Assembly: GCA_034408935.1 (NCBI GenBank)
Contig: DAOUMV010000013.1
Span: 62,001 to 126,000, forward strand
Origin: DAOUMF01 sp034408935
GTDB lineage: Bacteria > Chloroflexota > Dehalococcoidia > SM23-28-2 > RBG-16-64-32
DNA: 64,000 nucleotides
Reading direction: 5' to 3'
The notes below the pieces were generated by a model that made no database searches, was not told the origin of the DNA, and saw nothing but the letters and a program-made list of their open reading frames with translations. The translations under genes and the position numbers were made by a program. Numbering within the stretch: the stretch's first letter is position 1; each line of letters opens with the position of its first letter. Shown here piece after piece: positions 7,657 through 15,957 of this stretch.

Positions 7657-7701
7657 CCTTCCAAGCAGGTCACACGGGTTCGATTCCCGTCGCCCGCTCC
7701 A
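7657..7701 (+). repeat. attR: 45-bp direct repeat of tRNA-Gly 3' end
   Basis: Identical over 45 bases to 3525-3569, ending with the CCA triplet, but with no 5' half of the tRNA upstream. It marks the right end of the integrated DNA. Acyl-CoA ligase begins about 190 bases further on. Confidence 0.9.
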
Positions 7702-7892
7702 GGCTCAATCCCAACGATGCCGTGTCCACGGGACTCGTGGCAGCGTGGAGATCGGCGCTCGGTTCCCTGAGTCGGCGGCAGCGGCCCCGATCGCGGTGGC
7801 GCTGGACAGACCATCGCCGAGCGCATATCATTAGCCACCGCCACGTGAAACCTGTGCGGCTCAAGTCTCCCCGCGATCAGGAGGTCTGAGGG

Positions 7893-9458
7893 ATGCGACT
7901 CCACGATTACCTCGACTATCACGCGCGCGAGCACGCGGACATCGAGTTCGCGGTGCTCGGCGACCGAAGCGTCACATACGCCGAGGCCCTCGCCGAGGCG
8001 AATCGCCTGGCGAACGCGTTCGTCAGCGCCGGGCTCGAAGCGGGTGATCGGGTCGCGTTCCTCTCCAAGAACAGCATCGAGTACCCCCTGCTGTTCTACG
8101 CGGCGGCCAAGGCGGGCGTGGTTCCGGTTCCCCTCAACTACCGAATGGCGGCTCCGGAGTGGGTTTACGTGATGAACGACTCCCAGGCAAAGATGCTCGT
8201 GGCGTCCGCGGCCTACGTTGGCGTCGTGGACGGGTTCCGCAGCGAACTCAAGGGCGTCCAGAGGTACGTCGCCATCGATGCCGGCGTGACCGAAGGCTGG
8301 GATGACTACCGCCAGTCAGTCGCCGATCAGCCTCCGACCCCTCCGGATCGGGTCATCACCGACGACGATGATGTGTACCAGATGTACACCAGCGGCACGA
8401 CGGGCCACCCCAAGGGCGCGGTGCTGACTCACCGCGCGGTGACCTCCCAGATCGCTCAGATCGCCGTGGTGTACTCCGGGACGCCGGGTGACCGCATGCT
8501 GATCGTCGCGCCCCTCTACCACGCCGCTGCGGCCATCACCGCCTTCGCGACGGTATGCCTGGGCGGCACCATGTACATCCAGGAGGACTTCAACCCCCTG
8601 GAGGTGGTCAGAGCCCTGAGCGAAGAACGCATCGTCCGCACCACACTCGTGCCAGCGATGATCCAGGCCTGCCTGGTCTTCATCCCCGACATCGGGGAGC
8701 GGCGCTACGATGACCTGGAGCGCATCTCGTACGGCGCCGCCCCCATCGCTGAGGAGACCCTGCGCCGTGCCGCGCAGGCATTCAAGTGCGAGTTCGTGCA
8801 GGCCTACGGCATGACGGAGACGACCGCGATACTAACCTACCTGCTGGCTTCCGACCACGAGCGGGCGCTCAAGGACGAGCCGAACCTGCTGCTCTCAGCC
8901 GGGCGACCTCTCCTCGGCACGGAGATACGCATTGTGGACGAGGATGACAACCCGGTGCCCAACGGAACCATCGGCGAGATCATCGCCCGCGGCCCCCAGA
9001 TCATGCGCGGCTACTGGAACATACCGGACGAGACAGCGGAGGCGCTGCGGGGCGGCTGGCTGCACACCGGCGACGCCGGCACCATGGATGATGAAGGCTA
9101 CGTGTACGTCCAGGACCGGGTGAAGGACATGATCGTGTCCGGCGGCGAGAACGTCTACCCCCGCGTGGTGGAGGACGTGCTGTTCCAGCACCCCGCGGTG
9201 GCCGACGCCGCCGTCATCGGCGTACCCGATAAGCAGTGGGGGGAGACGGTGAAGGCGATCGTGGTTCTGCGGGCAGAGGCCACCGCCACCGAGGAAGAGA
9301 TAATGGACTTCTGTCGGGGCAAGCTCGGTGGCTACGAGCGTCCCCGCTCGGTTGACTTCGTCTCCACGCTGCCACGCAATCCCAGCGGCAAGGTTCTGAA
9401 GCGCCAACTGCGCGAGCCCTACTGGGCCGGTCACAAGCGGCGAGTCGCCGGGGCGTAG
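7893..9458 (+). CDS. acyl-CoA ligase (AMP-forming, ANL superfamily), 521 aa
   Basis: Activates a carboxylic acid to its CoA thioester through an acyl-adenylate. The P-loop-like signature YTSGTTGHPKG is at about residue 165; the adenylate-binding region includes YGMTETTAI, and GWLHTGDAG plus VKDMIVSGGENVYP mark the hinge and C-terminal domain. The catalytic lysine is in NPSGKVLKRQL near the C-terminus. Length is typical of medium/long-chain or FadD3-type ligases; the substrate is not readable. AGGAGG lies eight bases before the ATG. It is the first gene of a plus-strand acyl-CoA series (7.9-12.1 kb). Confidence 0.92.
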   Translation: MRLHDYLDYHAREHADIEFAVLGDRSVTYAEALAEANRLANAFVSAGLEAGDRVAFLSKNSIEYPLLFYAAAKAGVVPVPLNYRMAAPEWVYVMNDSQAKMLVASAAYVGVVDGFRSELKGVQRYVAIDAGVTEGWDDYRQSVADQPPTPPDRVITDDDDVYQMYTSGTTGHPKGAVLTHRAVTSQIAQIAVVYSGTPGDRMLIVAPLYHAAAAITAFATVCLGGTMYIQEDFNPLEVVRALSEERIVRTTLVPAMIQACLVFIPDIGERRYDDLERISYGAAPIAEETLRRAAQAFKCEFVQAYGMTETTAILTYLLASDHERALKDEPNLLLSAGRPLLGTEIRIVDEDDNPVPNGTIGEIIARGPQIMRGYWNIPDETAEALRGGWLHTGDAGTMDDEGYVYVQDRVKDMIVSGGENVYPRVVEDVLFQHPAVADAAVIGVPDKQWGETVKAIVVLRAEATATEEEIMDFCRGKLGGYERPRSVDFVSTLPRNPSGKVLKRQLREPYWAGHKRRVAGA

Positions 9459-9508
9459 CGGGCCCCGGCGAGCCATAGCGGCACTGCCGTCCACCGGAGG
9501 AGGTACCG

Positions 9509-10309
9509 ATGTCTGACTACACGGAGCTGTTGTACGAGGCGGCGGACGGGATCGCCACTATCACCCTCAACCGGCCGGAGCGCCTCAACGCCATCACGCT
9601 GCCGATGCTCGAGTCCCTGAGCGCGGCCCTGCGAGACGCCGACCTGGACCGCGAGGTTCGAGTGATCGTCCTCACCGGCGCCGGCCGCGGATTCTGCGCA
9701 GGCCTGGACATCAAGGACGTGGCCGCCGGCGCCGGCATCGGAGTCGACGGCGGGGGCCTCGCCACCGCCCGCTTCGACCTGGCCGGGAGCCCGCCCGTGG
9801 TCCTGCATACCACTGACAAGCCCGTGGTGTGCGCCGTCAACGGCGGCGCCGCCGGCTACGGCCTGGATCTCGCCCTGGGCTGCGATATCCGCGTCGCCTC
9901 CAGCGAGGCTAAACTGGCAGCTGTGTTCACCAAGCGCGCCATCCTGCCGGAGAGCGGCGGCAGTTGGCTCCTGCCTCGGCTCATCGGTTGGGCTAAGGCC
10001 GCCGAGATAGCGTTCCGCGGGATGACCCTCGGTGCCCAGGAGGCGCTGGAGTTGGGCCTGGTGAACCACGTCGTGGAGCCGGAGCGGCTGATGCCCTTCA
10101 CTCGGGAGATCGCTGCCGAGATCGCGTCCAACGCGCCCCTGGCCGTCCAGGCCACCAAGCGGATGATGCGCTTGGGCCTGGAGGAGACGTTCGAGGCCAA
10201 TGTCCACCACGTCTTCCTTCAGCTCTTGCCGCTATTCCAGACGGAGGACTTCAAGGAAGGCATGATGTCCTACCTGCAAAAGCGCCCCCCGCGCTTTCAG
10301 GGCAGGTAG
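9509..10309 (+). CDS. enoyl-CoA hydratase/isomerase family protein, 266 aa
   Basis: Crotonase fold, acting on CoA thioesters in the cytoplasm. Motifs: NRPERLNAITLPML near the N-terminus, the oxyanion-hole region AGRGFCAGLDIKD (about 56-68), and the second oxyanion segment VNGGAAGYGLDLALGCDIRVAS (split over about 110-130). The acidic catalytic position reads ILPESGGSW. Normal length. GGAGGAGG precedes the ATG. It is separated from the ligase by only 50 bases and likely co-transcribed. Crotonase members also include ring hydrolases and isomerases, so the reaction is uncertain. Confidence 0.9.
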   Translation: MSDYTELLYEAADGIATITLNRPERLNAITLPMLESLSAALRDADLDREVRVIVLTGAGRGFCAGLDIKDVAAGAGIGVDGGGLATARFDLAGSPPVVLHTTDKPVVCAVNGGAAGYGLDLALGCDIRVASSEAKLAAVFTKRAILPESGGSWLLPRLIGWAKAAEIAFRGMTLGAQEALELGLVNHVVEPERLMPFTREIAAEIASNAPLAVQATKRMMRLGLEETFEANVHHVFLQLLPLFQTEDFKEGMMSYLQKRPPRFQGR

Positions 10310-10373
10310 GGCCTGCCGGGCTCAGCGCTTCATCGCCTGAGGGCGACAATGCTCACGCCGCCCGACGTTCGCG

Positions 10374-10401
10374 TTGACAGAAGAGGCGGCCATTGTATAC
10401 T
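10374..10401 (+). promoter_or_regulatory. strong sigma-70-type promoter for the DUF35/thiolase pair
   Basis: Consensus TTGACA (10374-10379), a 16-base spacer, and TATACT (10396-10401). It lies about 65 bases before the DUF35 start and shows that this pair can be expressed apart from the upstream ligase and hydratase. Confidence 0.75.
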
Positions 10402-10465
10402 CAGGCTAGCCAACAGCCGTAGCTCAAATATGGCCCGCCGACAGGCAGGTGTTGGGTAGGAGAGT

Positions 10466-10909
10466 ATGACTGCACAGGAAGCTCCAACAGAGAAGCGGAT
10501 GGTGCCACTGCGAGAGGGTATCTTCAGGCTGCCGTCCAGCCCGGACGAAGAGCCCGCCCTTATCGGCAGCCGCTGCCAGAAGTGCGGCGACCACTTCTTC
10601 CCCAAGCGACACATCTGCCTGAGCTGTGGCCAGGAGGACATCGAGGAGACAACGCTTGGCCCACGGGGCAAGATCTGGACTTATACCGTAGCCCGCCAGA
10701 CGCCGCCGGGCTCGCTGATGCAAGCCCCCTATGTCATCGTTGTCGTACAGTTGGCGGAGGGTGCGATGGTGCAGGCGGTGCTGAGCGACTACGATCCAGA
10801 AACGGTGCAAGTCGGCATGGAAGTGGAGATGGTGGTGGAGAAGATGGGCACCAGCGCCGAAGGCGACGATCTCATGGCCTTCAAGTTCAAGCCAGTGCAG
10901 GACGGCTAA
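10466..10909 (+). CDS. DUF35 zinc-ribbon/OB-fold acyl-CoA-associated protein, 147 aa
   Basis: A small partner protein of thiolases and of steroid-type hydratases (ChsH2-like). The rubredoxin-like zinc ribbon has C37, C40, C51 and C54 (SRCQKCG and ICLSCG), followed by an OB-fold beta domain (about 62-140; GKIWTYTVARQTPPG). In known complexes such proteins bind next to a thiolase and help place the acyl-CoA substrate. The thiolase-like gene follows 31 bases downstream, consistent with a complex. Its own promoter is at 10374-10401. Confidence 0.9.
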   Translation: MTAQEAPTEKRMVPLREGIFRLPSSPDEEPALIGSRCQKCGDHFFPKRHICLSCGQEDIEETTLGPRGKIWTYTVARQTPPGSLMQAPYVIVVVQLAEGAMVQAVLSDYDPETVQVGMEVEMVVEKMGTSAEGDDLMAFKFKPVQDG

Positions 10910-10940
10910 ACGTTTCCGTTACGGAAAGGGGACACGTTCG

Positions 10941-12059
10941 ATGGCGGCTAGAGACGTAGTGGTTCTAGGTGTGGGTCTGCACAGGTTCGGTCGCTTTCCG
11001 GAGAAGCGCCTGGAGGACATGGCCCGCGAGGCGGCCCTGATGGCCCTCAAGGACGCCGGCGTCGACTACAAGGAGATCGAGGCCGGCTTCTGCGGCCACG
11101 TGTTGCCGGGGACAGCGGTTGGCCTGCGGGTCTTCAGCGAGCTGGGGATGACGGGGATCCCCGTCACCAACGTCGAGCTGGCCTGCGCCAGCAGCTCCCG
11201 CGCGGTCATGCTGGCTGCCGATGCCATCGCCGGCGGCATCTATGATCTCGCGCTGATCATCGGAGCGGAGAAGATGCAGCGAGGTCTCCTCGCCGGCGGA
11301 TTCGAGGCCAGCTATCAGTCCCTCATGGGCCTGTTCATCATGCCTGGCGCCTACGCCCTCATGGCCCGCCGTCACATGCACGAACACGGCACCAAGCCGG
11401 AGCACTTCGCCAAGGTCTCCGAGAAGTCTCATCGCAATGGCGCTCTCAACCCCTATGCTCAGTATCAGGAACCGCTGAGCCTGGAAGAGATCATGAACTC
11501 TCGCATGATCGCCGAACCCATCACCCTGTATCAATGCTCGCCAACCACCGACGGCGCCTCGGCGGTTGTAGTGGCTTCGGCGGAGAAGGCCCGGCAGTAC
11601 ACCGGTAAGCCGGTCTACCTGAAGGCGTGGGCAGGCGCCACGCCGATCTATCACAGGGATGAGCCGGAACTGTCGGAAGGCCCCACCGACATCATCGCCC
11701 GCAAGTGCTACGAGAAGTCAGGAGCGGGACCCGAGGACATCGATGTCGTCCAGGTGCACGACGCCTTCACCCCCGGCGAGATCCTCAGCATCGAACACCT
11801 CGGGCTGGTCCCGGAGGGCGAAGGTGGCCCCTTCGTCTGGGAAGGCGGCACAGAGATAACGGGCAAGATGCCCGTCAACACCGACGGCGGCCTGTTGAGC
11901 CGGGGCCATCCCCTGGGAGCAACCGGCGGGGCGATGATCACCGAACTGACGCGGCAGCTACGCGGCGAGGCCGGCCCTCGTCAGGTGGAGGAGGCCAAAA
12001 CAGCGCTCCTCCACAACGCCGGCCTCGGCGGCGTCAACGTGATGATCCTCCAGAGCTGA
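10941..12059 (+). CDS. thiolase family protein (SCP2-type), 372 aa
   Basis: Cleaves or forms a C-C bond in beta-ketoacyl-CoA. The nucleophilic Cys is at about C82 in NVELACASSSRAV. VQVHDAFTPGE and SRGHPLGATGGA carry the catalytic histidines. The classic C-terminal CxG loop is replaced by HNAGLGGVN, as in SCP2-type thiolases and lipid-transfer-like members, so it may be a degradative thiolase with an unusual acceptor or act only together with the DUF35 partner. Located directly after the DUF35 gene. Confidence 0.88.
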   Translation: MAARDVVVLGVGLHRFGRFPEKRLEDMAREAALMALKDAGVDYKEIEAGFCGHVLPGTAVGLRVFSELGMTGIPVTNVELACASSSRAVMLAADAIAGGIYDLALIIGAEKMQRGLLAGGFEASYQSLMGLFIMPGAYALMARRHMHEHGTKPEHFAKVSEKSHRNGALNPYAQYQEPLSLEEIMNSRMIAEPITLYQCSPTTDGASAVVVASAEKARQYTGKPVYLKAWAGATPIYHRDEPELSEGPTDIIARKCYEKSGAGPEDIDVVQVHDAFTPGEILSIEHLGLVPEGEGGPFVWEGGTEITGKMPVNTDGGLLSRGHPLGATGGAMITELTRQLRGEAGPRQVEEAKTALLHNAGLGGVNVMILQS

Positions 12060-12089
12060 CGCAGCGCCCTCAGAGGAGCTGCTCGTCTA

Positions 12090-12923
12090 CTATGCCCGCT
12101 GGCCTGTCTCGCGGTCGATCGCGTACCACTCACCGCGACTGACGGTTAGGCCACCGGGGTCGATCTGCGCCCGAATGATGGTGAGCTGCTCGTCAGTTGG
12201 CGGCTCCATTCGCTCCACCTTGTCAGCGATAAGGGGCTCGAACTCCATCTTGCTGAGGACTTGCTCCACCGTCATCCACGGCATCATGGCGATGAGCCGC
12301 ATTTGACGCGTCTCCTCATCGAAGTCGAAGAGAGCCTCCTGCGTGATGATCTTGTAGGGCCCCGTGTTGGCCGGCATACCAGCCCGCTCGCGAGCGCCTG
12401 GCGTGCCGTCCAGATAGCCGGGTGAGGACATGAAGTCAAGCTTGTTGACGAACTTGCGACGCTCAAGCTTGGTCATGAGCAGGGTGCGCCAGCATTGGCT
12501 GGCGATCTCGGGAGCGCCTCCGGGGCCGCCGAAGCGCCGCTCAGGTTGCTCGTAGGTGCCGCCGATGAAAGTGGAATTGAAGTTGCCGAACTTGTCCACC
12601 TGCAGGCAAGCAAGCAGGCCGTAGTCCATGAAGCCCAAGGCGGCATGAGAATCCGCTATGTTCATGCCGTACCAGCCCACGGCGCGGTGGTGCGAACGGC
12701 TGGCGCCCAGCATCATGCGAGGGAGGGGGAAGCTGGGGCTGGGGGTCACGGCACCCTCCTCCACCACATAGCCCACGTCCGGCGTCCGCATGTACTTGGC
12801 CAGGAGGATGGCCATCAGCGGGGCACCGGCCATCTGCACGAAATACAGTTTGTCTTCCTCGATCAGATTGGCGATGGTGCAGATGTTGGCCTCGACGTCT
12901 GTGAAGGTCAGCTGATCACTCAT
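12090..12923 (-). CDS. CoA-transferase family I, beta-like subunit, 277 aa
   Basis: Second subunit of a two-chain class I CoA-transferase, similar to glutaconate CoA-transferase B and to the ring-opening hydrolase IpdB of steroid degradation. The ATG at 12923 overlaps the alpha-subunit stop (ATGA) and has AAGGAGG before it; longer in-frame starts would run into the alpha gene. VEEGAVTPSPS (about 54-64) is where class I enzymes carry the catalytic glutamate (E55/E56). GFMDYGLLACLQVDKFGNFNSTFIGG is the typical glycine-rich core. Whether it transfers CoA or hydrolyses a C-C bond is undecided. Confidence 0.85.
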   Translation of the reverse strand: MSDQLTFTDVEANICTIANLIEEDKLYFVQMAGAPLMAILLAKYMRTPDVGYVVEEGAVTPSPSFPLPRMMLGASRSHHRAVGWYGMNIADSHAALGFMDYGLLACLQVDKFGNFNSTFIGGTYEQPERRFGGPGGAPEIASQCWRTLLMTKLERRKFVNKLDFMSSPGYLDGTPGARERAGMPANTGPYKIITQEALFDFDEETRQMRLIAMMPWMTVEQVLSKMEFEPLIADKVERMEPPTDEQLTIIRAQIDPGGLTVSRGEWYAIDRETGQRA

Positions 12924-13891
12924 TCGTAGTAGCCCTCCTTGACGGTCTCGGCCGCCTTCAGGGAGTCCAGTTTCTCCTGGCCAACGCGCTTCTCCAGCAT
13001 CTCCTGGTGGGAGGCGACGCTGAACACCCACTTCTCCAGGTACTCGTCGGTCTTGCCCTGCATCTCAGCCGCCATGAACTCCAACCAGTGCTCGATATCG
13101 CCGGCGTAGAGCCCCGGCGTGCTACCCGGGTAGCAGCCGAAAGGTGCCTCCACCACGGCATCGACGAAGTAGTAGGGGATCGTCGTCCTCTGCGGCTGGC
13201 GACGGATGTCTTCCGTGTCGATGATCTCCTCGGTGGAAACGATCAGCTTCTTGCTGGACATGGCGATCTCCATGGGGGCCACCCCGGCACCCATCACACG
13301 AGCGTTGCCATAGACGTCGCACTGATGCACATGGATGACCGCCACATCGGGGTAGAGAGCAGGCACGAGACAGACTCGCTGCCCCGTGTAGGGATCCTCG
13401 GTGATTCTGGCGCCCGACTGGGTGAAGGTATCGGTCCCACCGAGATAGCGCATCGGCAGAAAGGGAACCCCCAGGGAGCCGGCCAGATGGCGGTGGGCAA
13501 GGGCGCCATTGCTCCACTCGATGAGCTTGACCTTCCCCTCCCGGATGGCCGTGTTGATGACCTTGCCAGCCGACATCCAGCCCACATCGACCTTGCTGAC
13601 GCAACCGCCGGCCACCAAGAGGCTGGCGTCCGTCCAGGTGAACTTGGCCGTGATCCAGAGGTCTTTCTTGCGCTGGCGGATGATCTCGCGAAAGAGCGAA
13701 GTGGGGCCTCGGACGGCCACGTTCTGGTCGTAGGCCAGATAGTCCCCGTCTTCAACGAAGCGGGAAACGGCCTCCTGCTCGCTCACGACTTTGTTGACGA
13801 GGCGCCTCTCCTTGTGGGTGCGCACGTATTCCCGGAACCCGTCAGGGTCGGGCATGCGGAACTCGCCGATTCCGGACTCTAGAACCTCCAT
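12920..13891 (-). CDS. CoA-transferase family I, alpha-like subunit, 323 aa
   Basis: Partner of the beta-like subunit just downstream, overlapping it by four bases. The ATG at 13891 has AAAGAGG before it and gives the normal length (about 320 residues); an upstream extension in the same frame reads as the shadow of the nitroreductase gene. VAVRGPTSLFREIIRQRKKDLWI, LIEWSNGALAHRHLAG and VALIHVHQ-like VAVIHVHQCDVYGNA are family features. I cannot identify the E105-equivalent known in IpdA, which slightly favours a true CoA-transferase over an IpdAB-type hydrolase. Confidence 0.85.
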   Translation of the reverse strand: MEVLESGIGEFRMPDPDGFREYVRTHKERRLVNKVVSEQEAVSRFVEDGDYLAYDQNVAVRGPTSLFREIIRQRKKDLWITAKFTWTDASLLVAGGCVSKVDVGWMSAGKVINTAIREGKVKLIEWSNGALAHRHLAGSLGVPFLPMRYLGGTDTFTQSGARITEDPYTGQRVCLVPALYPDVAVIHVHQCDVYGNARVMGAGVAPMEIAMSSKKLIVSTEEIIDTEDIRRQPQRTTIPYYFVDAVVEAPFGCYPGSTPGLYAGDIEHWLEFMAAEMQGKTDEYLEKWVFSVASHQEMLEKRVGQEKLDSLKAAETVKEGYYE

Positions 13892-13913
13892 CTGTACCCT
13901 CTTTCCTGGTCGC

Positions 13914-14741
13914 CTATGGGCTGGGCGGCTGCTGGAAGCCCATGACCTGCCTCCCCTCCTCGATGCCCAGGCCGCGGACCACGTACTCCAGTTCCGCATC
14001 GCGCCAGGGCAGGGGAGCGGGCTCCTGAATCAGTTTGGCTTGCTTCATCTCCTCCACCACCTGGGGATCCTCCTTCATGGGCCTGCCATACTCCATCTCG
14101 GAGAAGAGAGCCTCGAAGGGGGCCTTGCCGGTCTGGCCGCCCGCCTCCCAGGACTCGGCCGGATACCCCAAAGCCTGGACGCAAACGAGGGTGGCGGTCT
14201 CCGGAAGCTTCAGGAGCTTGTTCAGTTTGTCGACCATCGTGGGGCTGCTCATGCAGCAGGTGCCGAGACCTTCATCGTAGGCCACCGCAGTGGCCTGAGC
14301 CACAGCCTGGCCCACGTCCATGAACGCCAGCGGCGCCACGGCCGCCTGCTGCCACATGGCCCCGAACACCGGCTTCAGTGCGCGGTCTACGAGGGCCTTG
14401 GTCTCCTCTGGATTCGTACCGATGCGCCGCTGGTCGGCCAGGTCCTTGATGTCGTCGATCCACTTGTTGACCTCATAGGCCGCCGCGTCCGAGTACCAGA
14501 TGAGGAAGCAGGGGGCCGTCTGCATCTGCTGGTAGCCCAGGGGAGGCGTGAGGGCCTGGATCAGCTCAGGCGATGCCTGATCCTTCCAGACGACGATGGC
14601 CCGCGTGTTGTTGACGTTGCCCACGCAGGAGGCGCGACGGGCCGCCTCCAGCATCTTCTGCACCTTGCCCCGCTCCACGGGGCGAAAGGGGAGGAAGAAT
14701 CGGATGGTCCGCCTCCGGCCTAACACCTCTTTCAGTTCCAT
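13914..14741 (-). CDS. nitroreductase family FMN oxidoreductase, 275 aa
   Basis: FMN-dependent oxidoreductase. It starts MELKEVLGRRRTIRFFLPFRPVE, the usual R-x-S/T-I-R FMN phosphate-binding start, and has VGNVNNTRAIVVW in place of the common N-W-R loop and a C-terminal GYPAESWEAGG. It is somewhat longer than common nitroreductases. It is the first gene of a minus-strand operon with the two CoA-transferase subunits (22 bases before the alpha gene), so it may act on a CoA-linked substrate, for example as a dehydrogenase or ene-reductase. Confidence 0.82.
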   Translation of the reverse strand: MELKEVLGRRRTIRFFLPFRPVERGKVQKMLEAARRASCVGNVNNTRAIVVWKDQASPELIQALTPPLGYQQMQTAPCFLIWYSDAAAYEVNKWIDDIKDLADQRRIGTNPEETKALVDRALKPVFGAMWQQAAVAPLAFMDVGQAVAQATAVAYDEGLGTCCMSSPTMVDKLNKLLKLPETATLVCVQALGYPAESWEAGGQTGKAPFEALFSEMEYGRPMKEDPQVVEEMKQAKLIQEPAPLPWRDAELEYVVRGLGIEEGRQVMGFQQPPSP

Positions 14742-14968
14742 CGATGCCCTCCTTCCAGCTCAGCGAGTCAACGCTACTTTAGGACAGCCGAAGCAGGCCG
14801 TCAAACGAGAGGGGATGCCGTTTGGCAAGAGCATTCTATATTGGGGCGAGGCCGTCAATCAGGCATCACCCAGAGTCTGGCGTGGGGCTTTCCCTGACAC
14901 GTCCCCACCGACGCCAAGCGCTTGTGCTACCATCCTCTCAGGCGAGGCCAGGCGGAAGCGAGGTTGAC

Positions 14969-15643
14969 ATGTCAGAGCCGCAAGCAAGTGAACTGATGGT
15001 GCGGGGCATAGTCGTGGGCGTCTTCGCCGAGAACTGCTGGATCATCGGCTCCCAGCGCACAGGGGAGGCCATCGCCATCGACCCGGGGGACCAGGCGGAA
15101 GACATCCTGCACCTGGCAGAAGACATGGGGCTGAAGATCAAGGTCATCGCCAACACCCACGCGCACATCGATCACATCCTGGGGGTGCGCGGCGTCCAGG
15201 AAGCCACCGGCGCCAAGTTCCTCCTCCACGCCGACGAAGTGCAGATCGCCCGTGGCTCTGTCCAGGCGGCCGCCCACATGCTGGGCAAGGCGGTGGAGCC
15301 GCCACCGGAGCCCGACGCCCTCCTAGCCGAAGGCGACGAGGTGGAGGTAGAGGGTGTCAAGCTGAAGGTGATCCATACCCCTGGCCACACCCCCGGCGGC
15401 GTCTCCTTCTACACCAACGGCGTCGTCTTCAGCGGCGACACCCTTTTCTGCGGCTCCATCGGGCGCACGGACATGCCGGGCGGTGACTACCGCCAGGAGA
15501 TGTCCAGCATCGTCGACCGTCTACTCGAACTGCCCGACGACACGATCGTCCTGCCGGGCCACATGCAACAGACGAAGATCGGCATAGAGCGCCAAACCAA
15601 CCCATTTATCCTGGAAGAGCTGGCTCACCGCCGCGGTGACTGA
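14969..15643 (+). CDS. metallo-beta-lactamase-fold hydrolase (glyoxalase II-like), 224 aa
   Basis: Start set at the ATG at 14969, since the upstream extension has poor composition. The metal ligands are THAHIDH (H64, H66, D68, H69), the His in HTPGHTPGG, the Asp of SGDTLFCGSIGR and the His of LPGHMQQT. The spacing and the GRTDMPGG segment match YcbL/GloB-like hydroxyacylglutathione hydrolase relatives. It probably hydrolyses a thioester or similar small substrate in the cytoplasm. It is transcribed away from the CoA-transferase operon and stands alone. Confidence 0.85.
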   Translation: MSEPQASELMVRGIVVGVFAENCWIIGSQRTGEAIAIDPGDQAEDILHLAEDMGLKIKVIANTHAHIDHILGVRGVQEATGAKFLLHADEVQIARGSVQAAAHMLGKAVEPPPEPDALLAEGDEVEVEGVKLKVIHTPGHTPGGVSFYTNGVVFSGDTLFCGSIGRTDMPGGDYRQEMSSIVDRLLELPDDTIVLPGHMQQTKIGIERQTNPFILEELAHRRGD

Positions 15644-15741
15644 GGCCAGCCACTTGACGCCGGGTTTATGGCGATAGTTTGGGGAGAGTTTCCTGGCATA
15701 CTGGCACCAGGAGATCAGAGGTGTGGGGAAAGGAGGAAGCT

Positions 15742-15927
15742 ATGATCTCCAGAATTAGCTCCGCCGTGTCGGCATTGGTCGTCCACTTGGAGCACGAATC
15801 TGGTCAGACTCTGGCGGAATATGGCCTGATCCTGGTGTTCATCGCCGCGGCCTGCATCATCGCCCTGGGGACTCTCGGTCTGGCCGTCTCCGGCCAATTG
15901 GACGTCATCGCAACGGCAATCCCGTAA
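15742..15927 (+). CDS. Flp/Fap-type pilin, 61 aa
   Basis: The ATG at 15742 has AGGAGGAAG before it. The short basic/polar leader ends before GQTLAEYGLILVFIAAACII, the type IVb pilin signature: cleavage after Gly, Glu at position 5 of the mature chain and a hydrophobic assembly helix. Flp pilins are exported and assembled by a Tad machine, but no tad/cpa gene or prepilin peptidase lies in this window. Lone Flp genes like this are frequent in actinobacteria and Chloroflexota. Confidence 0.85.
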   Translation: MISRISSAVSALVVHLEHESGQTLAEYGLILVFIAAACIIALGTLGLAVSGQLDVIATAIP

Positions 15928-15957
15928 CGACGCCGCCGGGGACCGCGAGAGCGCTCT

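Larger units (their letters stand above)
3525..7701. mobile_element. 4.1-kb integrative element inserted in tRNA-Gly
   Basis: Two 45-bp copies of the tRNA-Gly 3' end bound the region (3525-3569 and 7657-7701), the classic footprint of site-specific integration. A tyrosine recombinase starts 57 bases after the tRNA, also typical. Cargo: an AT-hook-like protein on the minus strand, a doubtful ORF, an unknown 170-aa protein, and a lipoprotein. No replication, conjugation or phage structural gene is present, so it is a minimal or decayed element that would need help to move between cells. The boundaries are set by the repeat; whether it still excises is not known. Confidence 0.88.

Noticed and set aside
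13007..14723. Plus-strand frames of about 290 and 310 codons opposite the CoA-transferase and nitroreductase genes
   Set aside because: Shadow frames of three genes with strong family matches.
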